Source: Piper betle | Lineage: Eukaryota > Streptophyta > Magnoliopsida > Piperales > Piperaceae | Length of the DNA stretch: 64,000 nucleotides | Assembly: GCA_033002965.1 (NCBI GenBank) | Contig: JAURVB010014423.1 | Span: 1 to 64,000, forward strand | Direction of reading: 5' to 3' | Shown here: one piece after another, positions 12,974 to 25,600 of the stretch | Layout of the letters: each line of letters starts with the position of its first letter | Numbering within the stretch: the first letter of the stretch is position 1 | Program-made: the position numbers and the translations under genes | The notes under the pieces: generated by a model | Told to the model about the DNA's origin: nothing | Databases searched by the model: none | What the model saw: only the letters and a program-made list of their open reading frames with translations

Positions 12974-13236
12974 TCAGTGCACAGTCTTGCCGTTTGACAA
13001 TGTCGAAGGTTTAGCATGATGATATGGATCGGGGCCTCCTGGGCTGATCCTCTTAGACTCATACTCCTTACCACCTCTTGCGGGTCTCAACTTGAGAATT
13101 GCTCGGCCATCTTTTCCGGCACCACCCTCCCTATCATCATGCTCGCTCCTCTCTCCGGGTGAGGCCGAGATGCCACGTCCATGGCAAGAAGCAAAGCCAA
13201 AGCCAAACACAGAGCAGGCAGCTTGAAACTCCCCAT
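12974..13236 (-). CDS. Second CLE peptide gene, signal peptide and CLE motif in different frames
   Basis: ATG at 13234-13236 opens a clear signal peptide (MGSFKLPALCLALALLLAMD) that runs into a stop after 49 codons. The CLE motif RISPGGPDPYHH, encoded at 13016-13051, lies in the next frame and ends at the TGA at 12974-12976 after a short tail. The span is 263 nt; one added base gives 88 codons, the size of a typical CLE precursor. A likely place is the three-base G/C run at 13157-13159. A tiny intron is possible but no convincing donor and acceptor pair was seen. The motif keeps Arg1, Pro4, Gly6, Pro7, Asp8, Pro9 and His11-12; Ile-Ser at positions 2-3 is unusual. A TATA-like box lies about 100 bp upstream. 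This is either a frameshifted copy or a consensus error. Confidence 0.72.
13016..13051 (-). other. CLE dodecapeptide of the second CLE gene
   Basis: Encodes RISPGGPDPYHH. It differs from the neighbouring gene's motif at positions 2, 3 and 10, so the pair would give different signals. Confidence 0.75.
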
Positions 13237-13333
13237 TCTGTCCAACAAGTCTGATGAAATTATATTTAGTTATTAGGTAATTGGAATTATTATTGGGTTG
13301 TGCCTTTGGTGCTAGCTGCCCAAAAACTCCCTC

Positions 13334-13343
13334 CTATATATAG
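13334..13343 (-). promoter_or_regulatory. TATA box of the second CLE gene
   Basis: The palindromic string CTATATATAG sits about 98 bp upstream of the ATG at 13236, a usual spacing for a plant core promoter with a short leader. Confidence 0.5.
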
Positions 13344-13912
13344 AGGAGACGTACTTTTTAAGTGCCAGTGGCAGCTGTGCTATCTGAGTCTTGATCCTGT
13401 CTTCTACTTAAAGCTTGTTACTCGGAGATACAAAGATTAAGTTACATTGTCTGATCAGTGCCGAGAACAGGTACTCCACCACGTTAGGCTTGGCCTTTCA
13501 AGAAGACAAAGGAGCTTTACTCTGATTGGGCTCCATCCGTACGGTAGAGTTTAACTGCTAGTGTTTGAAAACTCGAGAGTTGCACAGCCCTTGCACAAGT
13601 GCGCAACCAAATTATCAACTAGCTTATGCATATACAGATTCCAAGAGGCTGCAAAAGCTGATTAAACTTTCCCTAATCGTAATAAAAAACTAGTTAATGT
13701 ACAAAATGAAATATCATTCAGCTTAATGGCACACTGAACAAAGTCAAGATGGAGTTCATATGTTTTTTAAAAGAAAAAAATCGATATGCATTGTACAAAA
13801 GCCACTCTGGTTCAAGTTCAACACCTAAATCTAATTTCAGCAGGAAGGACCCTGATCACCACCACCTGCACCTAATCTTTTTTGCTGTTCCATTCTAACA
13901 AAACCGGAAATT
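13344..13912. other. Intergenic spacer
   Basis: Between the second CLE promoter and the 3' end of the AAA ATPase gene. AT-rich with no coding or repeat signal; the part near 13912 is probably 3' untranslated region. Confidence 0.4.
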
Positions 13913-16900
13913 TTAATCTGGTAGAAGAGGTAATCTGGTGATATTGTAGCTATTGATTTCATCACTGCCCTCTTCAACTATAACATCCGAGTTCGCGCTT
14001 GAATCAGGCTCTGCACCCCCTGTATACTTTCCTGAAGAGGACTTATCCGGAGCCGAACATAAGGTTCTTCACCGACCTTGACACACGGGAGCTTATATTT
14101 TTTAATGAGGTCCATCTGAATGGACAATATTAACGCTGACCGAGGTAGCAGCTCCACATGCTCCCCTTTTGGAATCACAGTTTGTTCTATAGCTAACCTA
14201 GCTTCCTGCCATAGCACTCACAGCATTTCAAAGTAAGAGCTTTATAAGAAAGTGAATCAATCAAAATATGGCTCAACAATCAAGTAGAGGAATTTGCAAG
14301 AATGGCAAGATAGATACAACAAAATTTCAAGATCAAAACAATTAATATTCTAAGTTTGCATAAACTTGGCCTAGGAATCTAGTTCCCTTTTCTTTCATAT
14401 ATCACAACTGTCACGATACATATTCATAAATTTCAGCTCTTGCACTGTTTCAAGATAGTTCTGTTTAAAATCAGATACTAAGCAATGAAAAAGTGAAAAA
14501 CAACAAGATAATTCTTGATACAAGGCAATCCATTATTAATGTCCTACAATAATGAAATCACCAATTACAAAGACTTTCCCAAGATTGGAAAATAAATAAG
14601 AAGATTCACCTCCAAGGCATCTGTTTTCTCTGAGGTGCTTGCCTTGCCTTCAGGGTCACGCTCTTTCAATCCATCAACAACTTTACTCATGAATGCTCTT
14701 AAAGCACTCCGGATTTGTAACAAAGAACTGGTCTGCATGTAAATACATGAAGTTTTAGATTTACTAAGTGAAACAACTTGGTCAATTGGCATATATATAA
14801 TGATTACCTTTGTCAGAAAGGTAGGTATGTCATGAGACTTGGCAACTGCTTGAAGCCCTGTATTCTTTTTAAACCTCGATTGCAATGCAAGCAACCCATC
14901 CACATCACTAATATTATCAGTCAATCTAATCGAACCATTGATTCCAAGCTGCATAATCACTTGCTCCACACTGGCTTCCAATATCTAGAATAACTGCTCA
15001 CCTATAAGTTTCAAACTAAAAATTTATTCATTTCATCTCTATATTTTAGTTTGAAACCTAAAAATTAGCACAAAGTTCTTTATATTTAATTCAGTCAATT
15101 ACAACTTCAGACAGTAATTCATTGAAATAAACCCCTGATATTTTAATACTTAACAACTAATAAAAAAAGTAAAGGACAACATCAGACAAACTATATTCCT
15201 GAGCTATTTGGACATTCCCAAGAATAATATGCATCTTGCCTGTTATTCACTGCATTAATAATTGGTCATATGGTTCAAAAAAAAAAACGTTGTTCTAGAG
15301 TCCTAATACTGACGTTTTGTCCCAAAGATATCACAGCTTTCTAAGGCACAAATTAACCAGTTAATTTACAAAGTGAATGTCCTGCTAGTTTTCAACCAAT
15401 TTGAAGAGGAGAAAAGTATTGTACCCCATATACATAGAGAGAAACAACTTCTTCATCTTGCATTGAATTCCCATCCATTTGTGTATCCATCTGAGTGAAA
15501 ACTTCATGATTACTAGAAACACCATTACTTGATATAAGATCATCTTTACCAAGAGATAAGTCTTGAGACATCATTGAGTTGACCATAGGACGATTAATTT
15601 GAACAGTGCCTACTTCCTCGGTGAACCCTATGTTATTAGTTTTTCGAATTTCGAACTTGGGGAATCGACCTGTATATGGTGCACGAAATTCAGCAGCAAA
15701 CCATCTAAAACTGAACCATGAAAAGAAGAAAATCATACAGCAACAGTAACCTGAAAGTAAAGCATCAACAGTTTCTTCCAAGCTTCTATGAACTCGTAAC
15801 TCCCTCTTTGAAATAATTTCTACACCACAAGCAAAGGTAGATGGGCCTTTTCACTCTAACACGGTCTTCTGACCACCCCTTCTGCTTGCCTCTTCATCCC
15901 CTAGTGTAACACTCTTGTTTACATGCATCAAAACATAATGGTCATGACAAAGATGTTGCATACACCATACATAAATAGGTATGAAGTGCAAAGTTCTGAT
16001 CAAAACTGAACACCGGGTAAATTACAAAATGCCAAAACATATATTTAACTTAGAGGAATTATGAATGAACTAGAAAAAAAATGATCTGGGGTGTGAAAAC
16101 TCCGATGCAATTTGAAATTCCAGTATAACCAACTAAGTTTTTTAGAAGCTTTCATCATGCTCAAAAGTTGTGGATATTTTATTTTGCAATAGAGGTATTG
16201 CACTTGAGAAGCACAGAAAATTTCAGGAAAGAAGTTTCAGTTATTTCATTTCAGGAAACTGAAATACTCTAACCAAAGCATATTGTATGCCATAACTGGC
16301 ATATAAGGTGGCAATTTGAATAAGGAGTAAGAAATAAGCAATTACCACATCAGCAGCTAAATAATAAGTGAAAGACAAAGTGAAATACATTTCAAACTAT
16401 TGTCGATACTTCATAGCAATACTCTTATAATCTTTCAAAGGAAATTCTCCACTCTTGCCGTCTTACAAGAACCTTCGTTACCACTATATTAACTTCTAGT
16501 TTATCCACAACCAAAATAGCATAATATAGAATGTCAACAAATATAGGAAATGATGAATTGAAACCACTCACCCTGTACTCCACCAACTAGCATCACTAAA
16601 GAAGGATTGGCTATCAAGTTCTCAAATGTGACACCATGAGCAGTGGCCACGAGCTGGATTCCACGCTGCGCAATAGTGCTAGCAGCCATTGCTTCAAGCT
16701 TGGTTCCAATTTCATCAATCACAATCACCTGGGGCATATGGTTCTCCACAGCCTCAATCATCACCTGAAAAGCAAGTCCTCCCAATTCATCAAAAACATC
16801 CAATCAAACATCGCAAAACCCATAAAACCAATCCGAATTCTCCACTTCCACCAACCTCATGCTGCATTTCCGAGTTGGGCACTTGCATTCTGCGAGCACC

Positions 16901-17889
16901 TCCAATCCCTCCATGAGGTATATCACCATCCCCACCAATCTCATTCGAGGTATCAACAATCATAACCCTCTTCTTGTAGTCATCAGCCAGCATCCGCGAT
17001 ATGTCCCTTCAATCCCTTCCCACATCAATCACCACAACCAAAAACTGTATAACAATATGCAACAACAACGTTATAACAAAGACCTGATAATCGTTGTCTT
17101 CCCCACCCCAGGAGGCCCGAGCAGCAGCAACGAACCACCATCCATGATCAAATCCCTAAGCAAATTCGCACTACCAGAGACCGCGCGCCCCACCCTGCAA
17201 GTTAGCCCGACGATCGTCCCCTTCCGATTCCTGATAGCGCTGATCCGGTGCAGCGTCCTGCTTATCCCTGCTCGGTTATCCGTCGAGAAATCCCCAACCT
17301 AATTCGCAAAGCGGGAACAAACCCTAATTTTCACGAACGAAAAAACCCTAAAACGAAGAAGACGATGGCGAATCGGAAGAGGAGCGACCAGGGAGATGGC
17401 GTGGCGGAGGTCGTCGAAGGAGACGGGGAGGTCGGAGAGGAGGGAGTCGCCGGAAGGATAGCGGGCGAGTGGCCGGCGGCCCAAATCCATGACGACCTCG
17501 ATCAGATGCCGCCGCTCCGTGTGGGCGCCGAGCGGCCGGCGCAGCCCCTCGGGGAGGAGCGCGAGCAGCCGCCCTAGCTCGGCGTCAAAGCCGCCGTCGT
17601 CCGCCGGCGAGGTGAGCTCGTCCGACGGAGGGAAACGGGCCGCGAGGGTCGTCGGGGATGGCCGGCGCCGGAGGGTGGGGAGGGTGGCCGGAGAGCGGCA
17701 GCGGGGCGGCAGGGGAGGAGCTGGGATGGGTGAGGGGAAGGAGCGGCAGTGTGCATTGGGATTGGTTTCCCCGGCTAGGCCCGCGCGTCGGTGGCGGGTG
17801 ACGGCGGAGAAAGGGATTGCGCCGCCGTCGAGGTGGATGGTGGACGATTTTAGGACACGCCGCACTTGCGTGCGCCTTCCACACAACAT
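13913..17889 (-). CDS. Ycf45/SPD1-like AAA ATPase with R3H-like tail (one nonsense codon, one frame break)
   Basis: Exons by splice signals: 17389-17889, 17084-17298, 16856-17006, 16572-16764, about 15751-15912, 15425-15669, 14808-14984, 14610-14732, 13913-14205. Exon 1 has an Arg/Ser/Pro-rich leader like a plastid transit peptide. Walker [10 protein letters not shown] lies in exon 2, [28 protein letters not shown] in two pieces in exon 3, and Walker [10 protein letters not shown] with [16 protein letters not shown] in exon 4. The last exon has the R3H-like [19 protein letters not shown]. This is the plant family related to algal plastid Ycf45, including Arabidopsis SEEDLING PLASTID DEVELOPMENT1; chloroplast location is inferred. 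Two defects: TGA at 15851-15853 replaces Arg in LERKGP, and the last exon shifts frame at the C run 14016-14020. After one added base it continues to TRLPLLPD and stop at 13913. The 16572/15912 junction is unsettled. Confidence 0.85.
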
Positions 17890-18412
17890 CCAGTTCGCAT
17901 GAGTGGGGAGGGCCCACTGTTTTTTTGGTCTTTTAACCAGAATGTGCTTCAGTTGTTGACATTAACCAACATAGTACACCAACGAGCTTGAGCCTCGAGC
18001 GTTGACAACTATCCCCATAATTTTGATTTTACTCGAGACTCTTTTAGATCCAAGCCTTGTTTATGGATTCATATTCCACCAATGGTTTACCATTCCGATC
18101 AGGCCAATTTGTGCTATAAATTCCATAAACAAGGAATAGAATTAAATAGAATATGAATAATAAGGAAACCCCGCTAGGTAGGTTGTAACCATTTCACCTA
18201 TTAATAAAACCTGACCGAAAAAACCAAAAAAGAGGAATAGATTGACAAAGAAGACGACATTTGTATAGATTTTGATTACAAAGTGAAACTCTTTATCATT
18301 TCAACAACAAAAAAAATGAATCTTTTTTTCCTGTTCTGCAGCTGTTAGATTTTGTAATGACTAATGAGTTGCAGACATGGTAGAGCAGGACATTATTGAA
18401 GAACATCATGAA

Positions 18413-18744
18413 TCATCGGAACTCCTTTCTGAGACAAACTCGATTTGCCACCAATGCCTCCCTTTGCTGTCCGTCATTTCCCTTCCTCTTCAAAGGGCCC
18501 AATCCGCCATCAACAGCAGGATCAGAAACCCCGAGTCTCAGAAACACCACCCCCAGCGCAGTAGCGTATAGAACGGGTGGAAGGGCGGAAGCAAGTCGAG
18601 GGTGGAAGAGGCGGGTGATGTCCTCGAGCGGCTTGCGATGGCAGCTTTTCTTCAAGGGGCGACATCGACGACCGACTGGAGGCATCGACGGAGGGGGAGG
18701 TTCTCCTTGTTGGGGTGATGGGAAGGAAGGTCGGCGACGGCCAT
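18413..18744 (-). CDS. Small KEN-box protein, probable cell-cycle factor (one-base frame break)
   Basis: ATG at 18742-18744 starts MAVADLPSHHPNKENLP, which contains a KEN box. It then meets the five-G run at 18693-18697 (Cs on the coding strand). One added base joins it to the frame with CRPLKKSC, HRKPLEDITRLF and a C-terminal stretch ending RKEFR at 18413. The corrected length is 333 nt, giving 110 aa. KEN is a known APC/C degradation signal, and KPL-x-DIT resembles the motif near the N-terminus of cyclins and securin-like proteins. The full protein is not one I recognise. Two E2F-like sites lie upstream, which fits S/G2 expression. It lies about 520 bp beyond the start of the SPD1-like gene, on the same strand. 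It could still be a chance frame. Confidence 0.45.
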
Positions 18745-18818
18745 TGTCGATGGTGGAAGGTGGGAGCTTAAGGAATGAGAGGAGGAGAGGCTCAATGGCG
18801 CCGGTATTTGTAGAAGGG

Positions 18819-18826
18819 GGCGGGAA
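18819..18826 (-). promoter_or_regulatory. E2F-like site
   Basis: Reads TTCCCGCC on the minus strand, close to the E2F consensus TTTSSCGS, about 75 bp upstream of the KEN-box ATG. Confidence 0.4.
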
Positions 18827-18934
18827 TCAGCCGGAGCGGAGGTTTCGGATTTGAGGTTTGAAGCCGAATTTTGGGAGCGGAAGAAGAAGATGAAATGATT
18901 TTGGTTTTCGTTTTTTTTGCGTGGTAAAAATATA

Positions 18935-18942
18935 GCGGGAAA
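18935..18942 (-). promoter_or_regulatory. E2F consensus site
   Basis: Reads TTTCCCGC on the minus strand, an exact match to the E2F/DP consensus TTTSSCGS, about 190 bp upstream of the KEN-box ATG. Confidence 0.5.
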
Positions 18943-18949
18943 TTTGAAA

Positions 18950-21900
18950 TTGTTGTTTTAGCCAAGATTGATGATAGATGGGCCTACGGAGAGGTAACTA
19001 ATTGGGCCCATGGGCTTATAAATTATTTGCTAGCTCAGTGGACTAAGGGGTTTGGACTCCGGATCAACTTGTTATCGGCTTGAGCTTGATTATGTTCAGC
19101 TTCAGCTACTTGTTATGGCGTCTATGTAAATCATTATTGATCGCTTAAAATAAGAAAAAGAAAAAGAAAAAGTCAACGTTGATAGAAATAACGTTCTTAA
19201 AAGTGAGAGCCAATGAGGTGAAATTACACTAGAAATCGGTTTTGAGCTGAGCCATGTTGAGCTTAAGTAACAGTTGAGACCTTTAGAAAGTAGAAAAAAA
19301 GGTCTCAATTTCAATATGTGGTATTGGGGTGACCAAGTGTAGAAATGTACGACGAGGGTGACCTTCAATATGTGGTATTGGTCTCAATTTATTTATTTTA
19401 TTTATAATTTTTAAAAAATTGCATTTTTTATTTTTCTTATGGGGCGGTGGGATTTTTTATTTATTTTTAGGTGAGGAGGGGTGGGCGTTTGTTTTTTTGA
19501 GGGGAGCACAGCCAATCGAGTGGGCGCTTTTTTCCTTTTTGTTTTTCCTTTTTGTAAGGTAGGAAAGGATGGGTTCTTTTTTTTTTTTTTTGTAGGGCGA
19601 AGGGTTGACCTTTTTTATTTTTAGGGAGGGATGAGGGGTGGGCACGCAGGCTGTTTGCCCACCGCTGGAAAAATTAGTTCTTCTAGAAGGAAGGAACAAA
19701 CTTCTTTCTTTTACGGCCTATTTTCGGCAAAGGGTGGAGGAGTGGCTTCTTGCAGGAGGGCATTAACAAATGAAATGTTCCCTCCCATATACGGTTTCAA
19801 GGATGAATTGTGATATGGAAATTTTATATTGGAGCGGCTTCCCTAAAAATTACCATTGTATTATAGTCGGCAGTCACAATGAGTGGGTTTGCTTTAACCA
19901 AGGGGCTATGTGCCAGTCCATGGACGCACACAGAGACACACAATTCCGACCATTGATGAGAATTCTGTGTCCCCATGTGTTATCAGTCACAGGGTTGATT
20001 TTAGGGTTAAAATTTTTACCATAAATCACTTCCTATGAAGAGTGTTTCTTGCAGAAAACACTCTCCCTTTTACACAAGTCACATATACTATGATAATTAG
20101 GAAGCATCAATCACTAACAAGCAAACCCACAACCCTATTGTGGACTTGATTTCTAGCAAACACAATCCTAAGCTTTTGGCCACTAATTCTTCACACAATC
20201 AATCTAACATCTTTACAACATCAATAAGTCATAATAAATAACTCAAAACATCCTAGTAACTTTAATACTACGTCCAAACCAAATCCCTTATTAGGTTCCA
20301 CAAAACACTTGAATCTGCATAGGGCTTTGCATTCAGTACTATGCAAATAAGAACGTAGGCAATATAAGTTTATAAGACCCTTTCTAATCTTAATTTTACT
20401 TAATGAAACAAAGAATTTACAAGTACTCAGCTCCCTTGAATACTTAATACATATTTGACATGCAAGCTCCACAATTAAGCCTTTCCCCATTAAAAAAGTT
20501 TTGAAGACAAGGAGTAATCCTTACTCACAATGTCCTCACCAACACAACTTTAAGTCATCCTCCCTATGATTAATTTGTTTACATGCAATAATAATAACAA
20601 ACAAGTCATATAATACAAAAGTACCTTAATTGTACTTTATTCATACCATTAATCCAAGTAGACAATTGCAAATCCAAAGTTCCAATCCCTCAATATGAAG
20701 AATTGACTTTGACAACTTCCAAGTCATCTTCCTCCTTAATCAAAGTCATCTCCCCCCTTTATTCTCTTCTTTGCAAATCCACTCCAAAAAAGTTATGTCA
20801 AACTCTTTTAAGTCTAACCAGATAAGAGTTTTGTTACACTCCATCAAGTCCACTAATAAGAAAGTAGTAACATGCACTCCAACTCTTCTCACAACATCTC
20901 CCACGTCTCTAGCCTGATTCAAACTCTTTCATGGTGCGTCATGGTCATGTGGTTCAGCCCCTTAGCTAAGGAAAGCTTACCAAGGCCAATGGAACCCAAA
21001 CCCTAGCACCGGATCTCACTTTTATGGTTAGGGCTTGGTCCCAGCTCCACCACAACTATCTCGTTCACAAATCTTAATCCACCTTGAAATCCATGTCTAC
21101 GTGTTCACCAAAACCTCCTCCTTGAAGCTTTGTTCATGTCCAAGTTAGTCTCACGATCATCAACACACAACTCGGATAAGAATACCGGTAAATTACCCTA
21201 CCGCTAGGATTCCTAGTGCAATAAGGAAACCTCAACTAAATCCCAGTATGCCGGTATCCAACCCTCAATTACACCTAGCACTCTCATGCAAGCATCCTGA
21301 TACTCATCGTGTATTAGTTCTCAATAAGACAGATATTCAATTCTTGGCATGCTCGGTACTTGCAACCTCGCTCTACTAAAACTCCACAAGTTGTTGCTCA
21401 TAACCATGCTCGGATGCTCGATCACCCTCACCGAGACACTCGGTACTACTCAGTCACTCCAGGTAGTGAGTACATGTAGCGGTTACCAATCAACTCGATC
21501 ATGCTCGATCCTTAGAATTCGGTATAGACATCTTATGGTTAATATGTATCTAATACAATATATGTACTCAGTAAACCCCAATCAATGCCCAATATACACT
21601 CCTTGTGATTCAATGAGTTATATTAAATTATTGATCACCATTCCACGCTACACTCAGTATCGGGTACCTATAATCATGTTTTGTTCCACTCCTTGGAGCC
21701 CGAGAGCACTCCTATGTGTCCCAACAACCCGCAAGCCCCAATGTTCGATTATCCCTATAACTATATCGTGTTAGTATCGGTAAGTTGTTTCTACCACTTG
21801 GATAATAGCGACTATCAATCATGGGCTCGGGATAACTAGGGACAACTACTAAAACCTAACTTTCTTATGAGTCCCGTAACGCTATCCATGGGTGGTGTAG

Positions 21901-22650
21901 ACAATACCCAGTCATGTGCGGGCAGCTTGGCCGATAACATTGGAACGGACACGATTACAAATCAACTGATCTCTATCTTGGACTATTGACTTTCACAAGG
22001 TGCCTGCATCAATTGTTCATATGATCACCTTCTACATGCAGCCAACTGAGCCGCATGAAAGTGACCAAAAGAAAGAAGTTGAGACTTGCGCATGCTATGC
22101 ACACATTATATTCAAGTGGGGAACCTACTGCACATCAATTCAACCCCACTCGCTTCCAAGTGCTTCCTATTGAAGACAAATGAATTAGATGCGTGGACGT
22201 ACCCTGAATCCTTTGCATCAGATTAATAGTTCAACTCTTGCGAATGAATACAATCAACTTCGGCCGTCAATTGGGTCATGTCGGCTCTACATGAGTGGTT
22301 GATGCGAATTAGTCGGTTTGAAAGTATACTCATGATCAGAGCAAATTATATTCCTTTCTTTTCAATCATCGATTGATAGTATTACTAAAGACAATCAAAT
22401 GAAAGAGCAAGACGCTCTTTTACGTCCTTTTCAAATTCTATTAAGTTGGTCTTCAAGAATCAATATCATACATTAGAAGCTCAAAAGATTAAGGTAGTTC
22501 CAGATGGAATAACAAAGATTGAAGAACAAATTCGATCTTTAATTTATAATTTCTTATATGCAAGTGATACATGTTATCTTGTACAATACACTTGGCTAGC
22601 ATTTTTGAAAAGGAAGAAAGAAATTTGGTAGATAGAGAAACGTAAAAGGA
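18950..22650. other. Intergenic, pyrimidine-biased repeat-like DNA
   Basis: 19140-19640 holds long T and A runs on the + strand. 20050-22300 has an unusual C/A-rich composition with long stretches short of G, which often marks old retrotransposon DNA, but no terminal repeats or polyprotein motifs were seen. No gene is supported. Confidence 0.4.
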
Positions 22651-25600
22651 AGGAAAGTTAAAAGGGGCAAAAGATGCATGGGGTGGAGCAAGTAGGGCGT
22701 GAGGTTGACGGATCAAAGGAAAGAGACGAGGCGGCTCTCCCTTTCAAGCGCTTCTGCAAAACAATGGAGGCGCCTGCAGCAGCTACCCCTTCCCGTGCTG
22801 TTGTCCTTACATTTATTGGCCTCGGATCATGCGCGAGCACCTTCTCCTTCCTCAGCAATGATCAGCTTTGTCTTTACTGATCGATCATCCATCGATAATC
22901 GAACCCCCTCCCCATCCATGCATATCCTCCTAACAAGTCGACGTTTCTTTACTCATATAGTATGAGCTCTATCAAGCTAGCTTGGATGCAGCTCATCCTG
23001 ACCTATATAATATTGATCATTCCAGGAGATTTATAATTTTCATATCGGCTTGCTACCTTCCACCCTCGGAATCAACTTGTTCTTAATATATATTAGCTCG
23101 TAGAAAAGCAGAAGCCCTAATCTTCCCTGTAAAAAATTACTTCTTCCGAATGAAATCCAATCAATCATGTATATAACATGATAATCTACAGAAAGCGTGG
23201 GAAGAATATATAAGACAAATAACCATTTCTCTCTGGTAGGTATATATACATACGTCCAACGGTACAAGATGCATAATATCTTATCATCCTGCATGCCGGG
23301 GAAAAGCTAATTTGCATGTATATAACTTCATTCCAAGAAGACATTCTTCTTATTCATCTTACCGACCACTAGCTACGCCAGTCCTGTTCCACCAATAAAA
23401 TTACAATAATTCAGTAAACAACAACATGGGTAGAAGTCATAACTTAAAGTATAATCTACATAAGTGCCGATCGGCATCGTGTGAAATACACGTTTTATAT
23501 ATACAATATGACAGTTAAATCAATAGCTACAGAAGATTAAAGATATGTTCGGTACAAACTTGTCTTCTGACGACCACGTGAGATCATAGCTAGAAAGATT
23601 TTAATCTCGTATACATTGGGTGCTAGTACATGATATAGTTCCAAAAACAAATGTTGCATGAGTCGAAGGCCAGCTAGTGAACTTCGTTGTCATGCTGTTT
23701 CACGCTTCTTTTCTTTTTTCTTCTTTTCTAATCCTCATCTTCCTCTCAACCATCTATGATTTTATCGGGAATCATGTGAACCCGATAAAGCCCAACCAAG
23801 ATTGACAAATGACGAGGGCATCCAACGAGCCGGCATGACTTCTAGTACTTGAGCTTGACTTTGACCTGAGTCAACGGCTCAGAAAAGAATAAGATGCAGA
23901 GTAATCTTCTTTCTAATTCGGAAAAGAATAAGATCATTTTCATGGTGCAACTAGCTAAGAAAATTGATCCCCCGATAGATAGAGACCTTGGAAGATAATA
24001 TATATTAACGCCTCAAGTTGCCGGCTCACTCTTCAAATTTCAGACGTCGGCCAAGTAGTACATGTACATTAAAAAAGCTGCTCATATTTTATCTTATTAT
24101 GACCAGAACTTATGTAAATGATATATATACCACGTGCAAGCAGCTTCATGTGCTTCCGTCACCGATTACCATCACAATCTTTTATTTAAGAGCATATGCA
24201 CAAGTAATAAGTTTTAACATGCAGATGCGTTTCGTGACTGAGTTGAAAATTTGATAAAGACAAGCATAAAATCTTCATACTAATTCGGCATTCTTAAGGA
24301 TGTTTATAATATTAATCAAACAGACAACAAGCTAAAAGCAAAAATAATTTCACTTTAAGTTTGTTTATAGGTGAAACATCCATGTCTGCATGACTACATC
24401 AATTAATTAATAACATGCGTATATGACATAAATTGTGGCTACCTATGAGCATGCGCTAACTACTACATATTATCCTGCCATACAATTGGCTAATCTTTTC
24501 CCCATCCAGCGAACAAACTAGAACGATGACATTTAACCAAAATATTATTCATCTATTTATTTATGTTTAATTAACATACTAATGCATCTCATACAACTGT
24601 GCCGAATAACAGTATATGTATGTACTACATCAAACTGAGATATTAAGCTACGTGCATGATCCTTGCTGCGCGAGTCGCCTGGCTAGGTATGTCATGGCAT
24701 GCATGCAAAGCTCAAATCCAGCTACCGCACCTATTACATCAAAACTTAGAGTGGAAATATTTTGACGGTAAATAATTATACTATCAATATTTCGATTTCT
24801 TGAAGCGTCGGATCCTCATTATATTATATAATTATTATCTGATTCTGATCATATGCCACATGATCAGAGATTATGTCATTAAGAAATCCTAATTTAGTCA
24901 AAAAAATGGAATACATTTCGATATGCATCCTTACATATATACGCTAATTAAGTCAAGGTTGTAAGAGAACGAGAAGCTTACGTTGGCAGTGATGCACGCA
25001 TGTAAAGCCATACATAAGCTTGTATTAAGGAATGAAAATGTATATTGATTGGTAGGGCAAAATCCCTGATCATGACCCCGGGCCAGCACTATAGCATTTC
25101 GACATTAAACATAACTTAAATCATAAACGTACATCCCGTTCTAATTATAAATAAATTCAATCAAATACCTTAATTATGTCACTTTTGTTCACTTCTATAC
25201 AAACGTGAAAGGAGTGTTGGGCCCAGGCTTCACCACCTCCAAAATATATATCCCTTCCAGACCAGCACCAACCGGCCGGTGATCTGATCAAGATCTTGAG
25301 CCGGTTAACGCTCATAACCTATTCTAATTAATCATTGTATAATCTGATTTTTAAGTGTCCCTGTTTCGCAAATGATCGAGCGATCGATCAAGCCTTGACA
25401 AAACGTCCCATACAAAACTAGCTAAAGGTGCTGCCCAAGCTAGTCATACCGATGCAAGATCGATAAACCGACCAACTATGAGATTCTAGAAAATGACTTT
25501 TTTCAGTTATTCTGCCTTTTCAATAATGCTATAATAAACTTCGACCATATTTTTCGAGATTGTACAAAATCATAATTATTAGTAAGAGAGAAGATTTCAT

